The notes under the pieces: model-generated
What the model was told of the DNA's origin: nothing
Seen by the model: only the letters and a program-made list of their open reading frames with translations
Databases searched by the model: none
Translations under genes and position numbers: made by a program
Shown here: positions 39,296-50,553 of the stretch, piece by piece
Layout: each line of letters starts with the position of its first letter
Numbering within the stretch: the first letter of the stretch is position 1
Assembly: GCA_028023455.1 (NCBI GenBank)
Contig: JAQFVV010006704.1
Coordinates: 216,501 to 280,500 of the forward strand
Direction of reading: 5' to 3'
Source: Epiperipatus broadwayi
Taxonomy: Eukaryota > Onychophora > Udeonychophora > Euonychophora > Peripatidae
DNA length: 64,000 nucleotides

Positions 39296-39553
39296 TATAT
39301 CATTAGCAAGGTAGAGGTTTTGGTTAATTGAGAAACAGCAGTGCTCTCTATTATAATATGCCTAGTTTTTACTCCTATTTGGACAGGATGCCAGCAAGAA
39401 ATATTGATCCTCGGGAAAAGATAATCCTAAAGATGTGTTATATGAAAGGTTAGTTTTGAATAAATGATACTTGGTTGAAGCATATTAGAAAATCTTTATT
39501 TTTCAAAGATTACATCATTAGGATTGCATTTTCGTAGGAAAACCAGAGTATCT

Positions 39554-39574
39554 GAGAGAGAGAGAGAGAGAGAG
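39554..39574. repeat. (GA)n microsatellite
   Basis: About ten uninterrupted GA dinucleotides. Confidence 0.95.
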
Positions 39575-40364
39575 CATGGGAATCAAAAGTATAATAAAGA
39601 TTATTGCATATTAACATTTGCATGACTATCTTGTTATTTTTATTATAAAATAATAAACTCAAAAACAATTGCATCCTCTGAAGTGAGAGGTATTACAAAA
39701 CTAGTAGAGACTGCAAGACATTATACCAAAAATAAAGATTTTGGTGCAATGTTACATAAATAAATAAACATTATGAAACTAAAATAATCTACTCAGTCTA
39801 GTGCAAGGCTATCCACCTAGTGACAACCTTGTACTGGCTATTATAATTTTAATATTAATAGTAGTTTAGTGTCTTGAAAGCAGTTTGTACCAACACATAG
39901 AATAAGGGAGTGTAACTTACAAAAATATCATGGTACCCATTGATAAAGGTATTATTCAATAATAGTATATAACAAAATAATGGCAAATTAATAAGTTTTA
40001 TATTTTTTATTTAAAAAATGGAAAAACATATTAAAATAATATAGTGTTTTGCAACATGAAATTAATATATTTTATTTAGAAAAAATATATAAATATATAT
40101 TTAGTGAATGAATATTGATAAAAATTTAAATACTATTTAATCATTTCAAATATTATTAAGAAATAAAATTAGCAATGATGGCAAAATGTTAATTTTATTT
40201 TATTAGTTTTCAGAGAAATTTTATTGAAATTCATGAGATTACAGATTAAATAAAAAAAACATATATGCATTGTCAATTATTAAACATTATAATGACAAAA
40301 ATAAATACAATAAGAATATATATGTAAAGATGAAACAAAATAGTTATCCCAATATCAAACATTA

Positions 40365-41924
40365 TATCATCATCATCATCAACTATTATCAATCCACTGC
40401 AGGATGAAGGTGTCTCCAAGTTCAATCCATCTTTTCCAATTTTTAGCTTCTGTTCTTCACATCACCCCTGCACCCTTTCTTATTTCATCTATCAACTCAC
40501 ATGTGGCCCTTTTCTGAATCTTTTATAATCTCTTGAATCCAGCTTAAGATTTCAATTGTCCATCTATTACCATCTCTTCTAGAAATATGTCCAGCCCAAC
40601 TCCACTTCAGCCTTTTAATTTTTCCAATGTAAGTAACACCTGTTTGTTCTCTTACCCATGTATTGTGTTTTTGATCTCTTTTTGTTACTCCCAACATGTA
40701 TCTCTCCATAGTTTTTTGAGTGATCTGAAGTCTCTGTATTGCTCTTCTATTAAGTGTCAAAGTCTCAGATTCATAAGTAAGAACTGGTAAAACACATTTA
40801 TTAAAAACCTTCCTTTTTAAGCACATAGGCATATTTCCTTTCAGTATCAAGTTATTTCTACCAAAAGGACTCAAACCAAGTTTAATTCTATGATTAATTT
40901 CATCCATTATGTTTCCATCTGTATTCATAATCTGATCAAGGGATTTGTAGCTGTTAACTTCTAACTCATCATAATCAATCTTTATTTTCATATTTTGAAA
41001 AAATTCATTAAACATTATTTTAGTCTTTTTAACATTTATCTTTAATCCTATTTTTCTACTTTCATCTGATAACTCCTGCAAGATTTCCTGCAGCTCTAAA
41101 GCATTATTTGTAAAAACAACTACTTCATCTGCAAAATCTAAATTAGTTAAATAATCTTCATTTCCTTTCACTCCTTTAGCTTCTCATTTTAATCCACAAA
41201 ATAGTTTTTGCAGCACTGCTGTAAAACATTTTGGAGATATGGAGTCATCCTGTCTTACAACCTTCTTAACGTTGACTTTCTTAGTATTATTATGTAGTCT
41301 ATTTGAGCTGTTGCATTTTTCTAAATATTATTTAAAATATGACAATATCCTGGATCTATACCTTGATGATCCAATGCTTTAATCATTGAAGAAATGTTTA
41401 TAAAATCAAATGCCTTTTCATAATCTACAAATCCAAAGCATAATGGCAACTCATATTCATTTGTTCTTTCTATAACTTCTATCAACACTGGATATGATCT
41501 ATTGTACTGAAATCACTTTTAAATCCAGCTTGTTCTCTTGGGTGGTGGAAATCCAATGTTCTCTGTAGATAACTTGGAATTATCTTGGTAAAAATTTTGT
41601 ATAAAACTGATAAAAGGCTGATAGGTTTGTAATTTATAATATCTTAATTATCACCTTTTTTAAATATTAATGTTAATACTTCATTCTTCCAATCACCTGG
41701 TACATCTTTATCATTTAGACATTTAGTATATAACTTTGCTAAAAAAATATTTCTTCACCTGCTTCTTTTATTATATCAATTATAATTCCATTATTACCTG
41801 GAGTCTTTCCTTTCTTCATAAATTTAATTGCATGTCTCTTCATTTAAAATTTTGATCAGTTCAGCAGATATAATCGATAGGGGGTTCTTGTTCTTTATTA
41901 CTATTGTAACGGAAATAAGTATAT
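40365..41924 (-). pseudogene. RTE-like LINE copy 3, 3' half with longest open frame
   Basis: The 3' end carries an (ATC)n tail at 40367-40382, then ATTATCAATCCACTGCAGG. An open frame at 40497-41171 (224 aa) covers the RT active-site block LTNLDFADEVVVF (FADE instead of YADD/FADD), then SRKIGLKINVKKTKIMFNE, LKRKVFNKCVLPVLTYESE and LKWSWAGHISRRDGNRW, all standard C-terminal blocks of the family. The loss of the second active-site Asp predicts an inactive polymerase. Upstream RT continues in broken frames (for example the DYEKAFDF-like region near 41430) and stops at about 41924. That is exactly the point where the 47166-48845 piece takes over. Confidence 0.85.
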
Positions 41925-43119
41925 GCCATTCCATTTCTTTTAAATAAAAGTAGACAAAATATAAAATCACCCTCAACTAGAAAAAAATATAAAAAAGAGA
42001 ATTTAAGAATTTTATTTAAATTAATATATATAATGCAAAGATGGCAAACGAATTGTATAATTCTTTAAAGTTTAAAATCTAAAAACAAGTTAATTAGTTA
42101 TTTTTAATCTTAGAATGGAAATGATTTTCTATATTGGCGTAATTGCAAACAGGCCCTTGCGCATAAAGTCAGATAGGAGATAAATTAAAAAAATGCTAGT
42201 GATAAAATTTTGAGTTTCTGCTCTAAAGAAAGCTGACCAATAAGGATGAAAATAAACGCATAGTCCACAGAGAAAAGTCAAGCCATGTAAAATCGATCCT
42301 GGAATTTGCTGATAAGAATACAAAAGATATAAAAAGAAAACACGAGTTGAGAAGAGATTTGGATTGTTCTTGCTGATTGGTTTTATTAAATATAATTATA
42401 AGTGAATTGCGGATCTCCAAAATGTAGGGGTCAGCAATAATTTGCATTTCCCATGTTTGCAACAGCTGAAGCGGTCTCTAGATAAGGATGGTTCATGGAA
42501 AATGTCCAGCACAGACTTGTCTCCATCTAGAAAAATAGGAAATGGAAAGAACTTTGTATTCTATCATGGATCACCAAGAAAGACTTCAATAAATCTACAG
42601 CATTGGAAAATATAAACTTTTGCTTTAAGTGAACTTAACTTTTATAAAACAAACTTTTCCAAGTAGTAATATTAAATGTCACTTAATTTTTAATAGAAAT
42701 CTTCTATCTGATTATTCATTTAAATTATTTGTTATATTTTCTCTTAATATGTTTAATACCATTTCCATTCTCATAACTTCTTTTAAATTAATAATTTAAA
42801 ATAGGCACAAATGGCTGCATAGTTTCATAAGATTGTTAGTTTAAAGTGTGTTAATTTTGAGCTAATTGTTTCATAGTTAGATCGGTGCTAGTGGATAGAT
42901 GTATGGATATTTTATGTCAATGAAATTTGAGTAGGTGCATTGGATACTCATTCCCTTGTACCACATTAGCATACAGGGCAGAATACCCACCTGAACATAT
43001 GACCCAAAAGATAGTCATCACATTATCTATGGTCATAGACATTTTATATGCCATTGATTTCCTTACACTCTGACTAGGACAGTAAGCTGGCAAAGATGAC
43101 TATCATCATTTACAGAGCT

Positions 43120-43185
<66 letters not shown>

Positions 43186-45663
43186 AGTAACTTACAGTTG
43201 TTATTATTAGTCTAGCGTGTTTTATCTCTTGTGAAATTATTTATAAATATAAATAATTATTTGACTATTTTATTATGTAACATATATGTACTATTTATAT
43301 ATACATTTAAGTTTTAAATAATATATACCTTAAGCTTTTGAGTAAAATGCCAGATTTGAAGTTAAGAATAAATACTTATATATATTTTTTATTTTATTAT
43401 TAAATCTTAATGTCAGTGGAACAATTGATAGTTGAATTAAACATGAACTTATATAACACACGAGCAGATTCGTTCGTGCTCTGGAAAATAAAAAAAAACG
43501 AAAGAAAAAGAAAATCTTTTCTCTTTAAAAATAGCATTTTTCTTCTATCAATACTACTATTTAGCGATTGGAATTTAAATATTAACTTTTTCAAATTAAA
43601 ATAATTTGTGGATTCAAAGTCTGCAAGGAAAATATATTTAATTTTCTACTTAATCTTAAAGGAATAGCAATATAAAGGAAAAGAACGTCTGTTTAAGTTT
43701 TGAAACTACGTTGTTTTAACTCTTCCATTATTCTTCGGATATATATAAATTTAAGATAATTATATATATTAAGGATAAAACAATATGCACTGAGTAGTAC
43801 ACTCATTATATCGTAAAAGGTTTCGAAACCAACCTTGCATGTTATTTTAAAATATTTTGAAATATTGAATATATAGAACGTCTAGTGATAATAGAGAAAT
43901 GAAGATTAAGAACATCTACATTCGAAGAATATTTATTTTATTTCACATTAATCCGGTCATTGGATGTTATTAACAGTTTATCGTTTAAGGATAAATGGAA
44001 TCATCATTGTACAAATGGATTGGTGATATGCTTCGTAAGAGATCTTCATTGGGATGATGAACTATAGACTTCAATATCTACTCTCAACTCTCTTATAACT
44101 AAGTTTCCTTTATTATTTATTTACATATATTATAATAATGCTTATATTATTTTAATATGTTTATTATTATTATTATTATCTTTATTTCAAATTTGGCATC
44201 GCATCATATATATCTTAAAAGGAAAATTATATTTATTATTAAATATAATTAATTGAAAGCTTAACATAATTCATTAAATTAGATGAGGGATATAAAAAAT
44301 AGTTATTATTTGACAGATATCTTAAACAGGATTGTATTGTGTTTACTACGTAATATTGTAAACGTTTAATGTATTTTTATTTATTAAAAATACATATAAT
44401 ATATAAGTTATACAATGGCAAATAATACTTATATATGGGTAATTGTGAAGCATATAAATAAGAACGGTAAATAAATTAATAAGTTACATAAATTATTAAT
44501 TTTTGAACCCAGATATTGTTTTTATATATCTGTTAATTTAAGCTATTTTCTTTAATTTTTGAAAGTTTATTATAGTATTGAGTTTTATCATAGGGTATTA
44601 AATAAAAAAATATCATTTATTAATATTCTTTTAAAATGATAAAATTCATCCGTATTTATTTATTAATATTTTATTATCTATTCTATTATATTTTTTATTG
44701 TTTATTAAATATTGATTTGTTAACGTGATCTCTTTGTCTAATCATTATTGAATTATATTATATATATGCTAGTATTATAAATGTCATATGAATAATAGTT
44801 ATAATTAATGCTTATATAGAAGCATATGAAATAACTTGTTTTTGAAATTATTCCTGAAAAGAACTGATTGCAAATTCTCCGTGAGTTTATCGTGGCATAA
44901 TGGTGACTGAAAGAGGGATGAAAGATGGATGTCCTGGTCTAAATTGTATTTAAACTTATTTAAAGATTAATGAGCTAGCATAATAGAGGTATATATAATC
45001 ATGGACTTGGTATTTCATCGATTCATTTCTAGCATTCTACTTGAAGACCCAAAGTCCGATTGTAGTGAAATGCGTATCCTCTTTCTAAGGAATTTAATCA
45101 TCTCTTTATATTTAACAAGACCAACTTAGATTTTAAATATAATCCATTCTGTTATATTTGGCGAACCTAACTATGAAGCATTAAGTTAATGATTTCTAAA
45201 CATTAAAGATAATTGATTATATTACAATTAATACATCAACTGGGATGATTAAATGCCGTTCCGTTATATTTGATGCCTCAACTAAGGCTATCAAATAGGC
45301 TGTCCCGTTATAATATATATATATATATATATTCCAAATAATTTTATTCTTGTGTCATGGGGAAGGTGCTCATTCTGTCCCACCATGATTTATTATTTCT
45401 CAAATGATATCATACTAGAGACATAAATTCCTGTTGGCATGGTTGTGTTATGCTAATTATCTCATTTTGCATTGGTCACATTGGGATATCAGTAAGCTAG
45501 CTTTGGTTTGAATGTGAAATTTTAGCTTAATATTAAAAGGGATTGGGTTGGTTATACATGTAATCTATGTAACATATTCACACTCATTTAAATATTAAAA
45601 TTATATTAAATCCATCTGTGCATATAATTCAAATCAAATATATTTTGTTAATTAAATTTTCAG
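41925..45663. other. Unassigned DNA, left part of a segment splitting an RTE-like LINE
   Basis: No coding region is recognised with confidence. Open frames near 42129-42462 (minus) and 43400-43604 (both strands) resemble no family. 42940-43123 is more complex sequence ending at a (TA)n tract. Two imperfect copies of GTTATATTTG with similar flanks, 112 bp apart, occur near 45150 and 45262. Confidence 0.45.
43124..43179. repeat. (AT)n microsatellite, about 56 bp
   Basis: Uninterrupted AT dinucleotides; the longest of many (TA)n tracts in the window. Confidence 0.95.
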
Positions 45664-45779
45664 AATCTTTCCTTTTAAACAGAGCAAAACTCTCCATACA
45701 GTATTGCCACCTGTGCTAAACAGAGTAATCAATGGATGCCAGAAGGCTTGTGCATAAAATGCCTATCTAATGCCTACTC

Positions 45780-45838
45780 ATCCAATATCCCCAGACTAGT
45801 TTCTGGCTTGTGGCCTTCGTCAGTGAGGAGCTTTGGAT
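45780..45838 (-). ncRNA. Type I hammerhead-like motif, unit 1
   Basis: Minus strand: distal stem I AUCCAA pairs with UUGGAU. The internal loop is AGC opposite UA. Proximal UCCUCA pairs with UGGGGA (one G-U). The core is CUGACGA, then GGC/GCC stem II with loop CACAA, GAA, palindromic stem III ACUAGU and C17. Predicted cleavage is between 45794 and 45793. All core bases are present. An A-A mismatch sits at 10.1/11.1, where a pair is normal, so activity may be reduced. Confidence 0.78.
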
Positions 45839-45988
45839 ATGAGAGCACTGCATCTAGATCTTAGGATCTAATGCAACCCTCTAGCAACCACCTTTTACAT
45901 CTACTTAACTACTAAACTATGAGAATGAAATTGAAAACACAAAAAATATTTTCAATCTAAGCTCAATAGCTTATATAGTCATATGGGT

Positions 45989-46003
45989 CTGAACTCAGTT
46001 CAG
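45989..46003 (-). other. Conserved family hairpin, unit 1
   Basis: CTGAACTCAGTTCAG, a perfect 6-bp stem with a 3-nt loop, next to ATATGGGT on the plus strand. It lies 150 nt upstream (in ribozyme sense) of the unit 1 hammerhead. Confidence 0.7.
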
Positions 46004-46235
46004 CACTCATACATTTTGGTGTCTTTGGCTCTTTTAAAACCATAGCCACCACTATCCTATTAGGCAGGATTGGTGTTAAACCATCAAGCATCACATGATC
46101 ACATTTCCTATACTAGCACATTAATTGTTGATAAACAGAGCAAAACTCTCCATACAGTATTGCCACCTGTGCTAAACAGAGTAATCAATGGATGCCAGAA
46201 GGCTTGGGCATAAAATCCCTATCTAATGCCTACTC

Positions 46236-46294
46236 ATCCAATATCCCCAGACTAGTTTCTGGCTTGTGGCCTTCGTCAGTGAGGAGCTTTGGAT
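46236..46294 (-). ncRNA. Type I hammerhead-like motif, unit 2
   Basis: Identical over the motif to the unit 1 copy, 456 bp away. Predicted cleavage is between 46250 and 46249. Confidence 0.78.
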
Positions 46295-46444
46295 ATGAGA
46301 GCACTGCATCTAGATCTTAGGATCTAATGCAACCCTCTAGCAACCACCTTTTACCTCTACTTAACTACTAAACTATGAGAATGAAATTGAAAACACAAAA
46401 AATATTTTCAATCTAAGCTCAATAGCTTATATAGTCATATGGGT

Positions 46445-46459
46445 CTGAACTCAGTTCAG
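46445..46459 (-). other. Conserved family hairpin, unit 2
   Basis: Same CTGAACTCAGTTCAG hairpin and neighbours as unit 1, shifted 456 bp. Confidence 0.7.
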
Positions 46460-46691
46460 CACTCATACATTTTGGTGTCTTTGGCTCTTTTACAACCATA
46501 GCCACCACTATCCTATTAGGCAGGATTGGTGTTAAACCATCAAGCATCACATGATCACATTTCCTATACTAGCACATTAATTGTTGATAAACAGAGCAAA
46601 ACTCTCCATACAGTATTGCCACCTGTGCTAAACAGAGTAATCAATGGATGCCAGAAGGCTTGGGCATAAAATCCCTATCTAATGCCTACTC

Positions 46692-46750
46692 ATCCAATAT
46701 CCCCAGACTAGTTTCTGGCTTGTGGCCTTCGTCAGTGAGGAGCTTTGGAT
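46692..46750 (-). ncRNA. Type I hammerhead-like motif, unit 3
   Basis: Same core and stems as units 1 and 2. Just outside the motif it reads GGATCTGAG where the others read GGATATGAG. It lies in the loop of the terminal foldback. Predicted cleavage is between 46706 and 46705. Confidence 0.78.
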
Positions 46751-46905
46751 CTGAGAGCACTGCATCTAGATCTTAGGATCTAATGCAACCCTCTAGCACA
46801 GGTGGCAATACTGTATGGAGAGTTTTGCTCTGTTTATCAACAATTAAGGTGCTAGTATAGGAAATGTGATCATGTGATGCTTGATGGTTTAATCTTTCCT
46901 TTTAA

Positions 46906-47165
46906 TGTATATGTGCATAATAAAAAAAATGTTTTGGTTTAATTAATTTTGGCAATAATTTTATATATTTTATTAATATTTAAAATTCAGAATGATTTTT
47001 TTAAGCTCAGCTTCTCCCTGAGGTAGTGACTAATGCTTTCAGTTTGATAAAAGAGTAATCTCTCCCATGCATATCTGCTTACTGTATAAATTTTTCCAGG
47101 TTCAAATAGCCTGGTTGTGCCCTGGTATGGCAGATTAGGTTATGGAGGTCATGTTGACTGTTATA
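46906..47165. other. Unassigned DNA, right part of the segment splitting the LINE
   Basis: No feature recognised beyond a small inverted repeat, CCAGGTT...AGCCTGG, near 47097-47114. It ends with TATACTAT, which may be the target-site duplication of the 5.2-kb insertion. Confidence 0.4.
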
Positions 47166-48845
47166 CTATATAATTCTTGATAGAAGTATTCTACCCATTT
47201 CATGATGTCATCTTTCTTTTTAGTAATAATTCCATCTTTTTTTCTTATTGCAGATAGAAATTTCCTACCAATATCAAAATGTTGTTGACACTCTTGAGAC
47301 TTTTATTCTTTTCTACAGATTTCCTTGCTAGTTCACACTTATATTTTCTTATATCATTTTCAACTTTTTTCCACACTATTTTACAAAATTTAAGATATTC
47401 ATTCCTTGTTAATGCATCATTTTTGTATATCTTCATATTCCTTCTTTTCTTCATAAATTCTCTAGTCTCCATAGGAATTTTATTAGTTAATTTCTCCTTT
47501 TTTTACAATCTTTATTGCAACTTTAAAAAGTGTATCAGTTATTTTCATATTAATTTCATTCGAATCTGAATCATGCTCAAAATCTACTAATACTTGAAAC
47601 CAATTTGTAAGTTTTAATTTAAATTCATTAGAATGTTTCTGAAGATTATGAATATCAACCATAATTATTGTTTTTCTTACTAATTTTTGTCTCTCTAGTT
47701 TTGCATTAACATGTATCTTACATCTTATTAATCGATTATCACTTCCTGTGTTAAATTTATTAAATACATTACAATCTTGAAATATGTATTTTCTGTTAGT
47801 CAAAATATAATCCAATTCTGCTATACCTTCATTTGAATTTTTCCATGTCTATTTTTTTTTAACATTTTTATCAAAATAGAATTCATAATATAAAGTTATT
47901 CTTTTTCTGCAAACTCCACAAAATCATTTGTTTAACAATTCTAGCATTAAAGTCTCCCATAACAATTTTAAAATGTTGTTTACTCTGATCAAAAATCTTT
48001 TGTACATCCATATAAAAATCTTTTACTACTTCATCACTATGAGAATTTGTTGGGGCATAAACCTGAATTATCTGCATTTGGTATCTGCTATTAAGTTGTA
48101 TAACTAATCTTGCTAATTTGTCTGACACACCATCAATTTCCATGATGTTGTTCTTCCACTTTTTATTTATAATGAATCCTGCTCCACTTGTATTTCCAAT
48201 ATCTGTGCCTTTATAATACAGTACATGTCCACTTTTTAAATAAATTGTCTCTTCACCTTTTTTTTAACTTCACAAAGGCTAATAATGTCCCATTTAGTAG
48301 AAGACAGTTCTTCTAATTCTTGCAATCATTATTCATTTGAAAATGATCTACAGTTGTAAGTAGGTTAAATAAAAAGTCACCATCAAATGGCAGTCTGGGT
48401 CCACAATCAGGGAATTCTTAGCACCCTCTGCAGTCATCTACCAACTGCTACCTTGGTTGATGACTTTACAGCATCCTGGGAATAAGAGCCATGGTTTATT
48501 TTTGTCTGTCATGATTGTATATACCTATTGGAAAAATATTTATCATTTACATATACATTCATTCTGCCTTATCAGGCAACTGCGAAGAAAGACCATGGTG
48601 TTTCTTGATCTTAAACTCAGAGGTAAAAAGACAGTAAACTCATCACACTGGCAAATGTGTGTTGGTGAGCAGCCCATCCGTATTATGAATAATCATAGTA
48701 ATAATAGCTGCAATGACAAAAATGTATGAAGTGGACATTAGGAATTGGCTCTCCTCAGTTCCTTTAAGGCCTCCAAGAGAAATAAAAGGGTCTTCTTTCA
48801 GTTAATAACAAACCTTTTTCTGCAGCCAACATTATATATATATAA
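47166..48845 (-). pseudogene. RTE-like LINE, 5' half with endonuclease (probable partner of copy 3)
   Basis: In minus-strand order: a 5' leader (about 48845-48370), then YNCRSFSNE and LQELEELSSTKWDIISL near 48260-48350. Next come GHVLYYKG and GAGFIINKKWK near 48150-48220, and the block MQIIQVYAPTNSHSDEVVKD with IVMGDFNARI in an 86-aa open frame (47883-48143). MDYILTNRKYIFQD and FNTGSDNRLIRCKI follow (47483-47815). These are the ordered blocks of an APE-type endonuclease; the terminal SDH has become SDN, losing a catalytic His. A linker (METREFMKKRRNMK, 47245-47472) ends at about 47166, where RT would begin. Frame breaks make it inactive. Confidence 0.82.
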
Positions 48846-49351
48846 ATACTAATTCTAATTTTCTCATAGATAAATATTGAATTCATATTATTATTTCTGG
48901 AACTTCCGGTGCAATAAAACTATAATAGCTAAATATCTGACATTTTAGTACAATAATAAGCACTTTCCTCAGAGTTTCTTTTTTTCTCAAATCATAAGAT
49001 TGTGTGTCATGAGATTTAAAATCATAATTTTTTTCTTTTGTTATTCACTCCTTATACTCAAATTCTATTGTTTCAGAAATTTTAAAAAATATTTTCTCTT
49101 CCAATAGCTTTTTCCAAATATTGTTAATTTTTTTCACTTCACACTTCTCATTTTTGCATTTGGGTTTCTTAAATATCTCTAGAGCTTCTTTTAGCAGTCT
49201 CTGGACATATTGTTAAATTTTTTCCAGAATATGTGTTTTACTAAAATTCATGGAATATAATAAATAAGAAAAAAATCTTGACTATAGTATAAGTGATATT
49301 ATTTTCTATATTATGACTGTTTCTTTTTTAATGAACTTTTTGGTACTCATC
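48846..49351. other. Unassigned A+T-rich DNA
   Basis: Begins with a short (TA)n at the 5' end of the LINE. Nothing else recognised. Confidence 0.4.
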
Positions 49352-50039
49352 TTATAGCTAAAGACGCCATAGAACGGAGCAGTTTTCGCGCCAAAACACA
49401 TTAAAATGCTGTTTCCTTGGCTGACATGTTCGAACCCGCGTTTTCTACAATACAACATTTTTGTTGTGCTACAGAATGCAGGTCGCTATGTTGCGTCGCA
49501 GTATAGCATGTATGTTGCTAAGCAGCAATTACATTTTACGAATTGGCACAATTTATAAAATAATTATGGCTTGATGAGAGAGTTTGTATTTGAATTGTAT
49601 TGAAATGTTGTTTTCATTGGACTTTTTTTTATTTTAAACTATTGAAATGTTCAGATGTTTTAAAACAATAATTATAAGACTTTTTACAATGTACTGTATT
49701 GAACTTTTATTTGGGTAAATGTTAAATATCTATGTTTTTATTGAGTTGCAATTAGGTAACGTGTCAAGTAACGTACAGTTAGTAACATTCACGAGACAAA
49801 GAAGGTTCTACCGTCTGTATATTTTTGAAGTAAAAAAGAGCGGTACGAGAAAAATATCCAGTAAGAAAAGTCCAAATGTACAGGTTTTTTTGTAAATTTA
49901 ATAAAAAGCAAATATTATAAACATGTTTAATAAGTAAAGAAGACATTTGTTTGTTGTTTAAAAAAGTTTGAGTTTCTTTCTTCTGTCCGAGTACGCTTAC
50001 GATTTTGAATTTTTTTATTTTAGCATTACAAACAAACAG

Positions 50040-50146
50040 AACACTAACCCTAAACCTAACCCTAAAACTAACCCTAAACCTAAAACTAATCCTAAAATTA
50101 ACCCTAAACCTAACCCTAAACTAACCCTAAGCCTAACCCTAAACTT
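50040..50146 (-). repeat. Degenerate interstitial telomere-type hexamers
   Basis: About 17 hexamers of the TAACCC type with variants TAAACC, TAAAAC, TAATCC and TAAGCC, mostly in register at period 6 with one slip near 50119. On the minus strand this is TTAGGG-like. An open frame rich in Asn-Pro-Lys runs through it (49968-50219), but it is simply a by-product of the repeat. It may be an old telomeric insertion, or a repeat internal to the surrounding TIR element. Confidence 0.85.
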
Positions 50147-50190
50147 TTACTTTTATTATGATTATAATTTTTTAGTTAAACAACAACAAC

Positions 50191-50330
50191 AAAAAGTCGT
50201 AACACAAGTAAAAAAATAACCGATAGAAAATTGATAAAAAAAAAGCCGTAACACAAGTAAAAAAATAATCCATAGAAAATTAATAAAAAAAGCCTTAACA
50301 CAATTTAAAAAGTATACGATATAAAAAACA
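50191..50330. repeat. Three-copy tandem repeat, period about 48 bp
   Basis: The units share CGTAACACAAGTAAAAAAATA and GATAGAAAATTGATAAAA with small changes; they start near 50191, 50241 and 50289. The third is more diverged. Confidence 0.75.
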
Positions 50331-50553
50331 CGAATCAAATTATAATTTGTTGATTTTATTTTACATTTATTATTATCTTTTAAATTGTATACGTTAATAA
50401 AAAATAATATTTAAAAAAGGCAATTTTGTTTTGTTTTTATTTTCACATTACAAAAAAGCACAGAGAAATTATTAAAATCAACGGCCTGTGAATGTTCATA
50501 TTTTATAGTTTTAGCGTGAAAACGACGCCATCCTATGGTGTCTTTATCTATAA

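Larger units (their letters stand above)
37441..40364. other. Unassigned A+T-rich DNA
   Basis: No gene recognised. A more complex patch at about 38560-38900 includes the TATA-like AATATAAAAGAGGAC near 38716, but no open frame follows. Simple repeats inside it are listed separately. Confidence 0.45.
45679..46890 (-). mobile_element. Tandem retrozyme-like element, 456-bp units, 15-bp TSD
   Basis: Flanked by a perfect 15-bp duplication AATCTTTCCTTTTAA (45664-45678 and 46891-46905). Two full 456-bp units (45679-46134, 46135-46590) and a partial third (46591 to about 46796) differ at only a few positions. Each contains one minus-strand hammerhead, so successive predicted cleavage sites are exactly 456 bp apart. 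In ribozyme sense the element starts with an inverted copy of a unit segment (46796-46890, complementary to about 46540-46634), forming a foldback around the third hammerhead. Multimers joined at unit length are expected from reverse transcription of a circular or concatemeric RNA. No protein is encoded. The near identity of the units suggests a recent origin. Confidence 0.9.
49352..50553. mobile_element. TIR-bounded element enclosing telomere-like repeats
   Basis: 49352-49398 (TTATAGCTAAAGACGCCATA, then GTTTTCGCGCCAAAAC) matches the complement of about 50507-50553 (TTATAGATAAAGACACCATA, then GTTTTCACGCTAAAAC). These are imperfect inverted ends of about 47 bp over a 1.2-kb block. Inside lie a G+C-richer patch (49370-49520), the TAACCC-like tract (50040-50146) and a 48-bp tandem repeat (50191-50330). 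No transposase is seen, so it is non-autonomous. No target-site duplication is clear, so superfamily is undetermined. Confidence 0.6.

Noticed and set aside
42129-42462. Membrane-protein-like open frames on the minus strand
   Set aside because: Two short overlapping frames with hydrophobic runs common in A+T-rich DNA; no family resemblance, no splice context that I could support.
41925-47165. Complete LTR retrotransposon between the LINE halves
   Set aside because: The two ends are not direct repeats of each other and no gag or pol is visible, so only an insertion of unknown type can be claimed.
49968-50219. Asn-Pro-Lys repeat protein
   Set aside because: Direct translation of the degenerate TAACCC hexamers; no separate coding signal.
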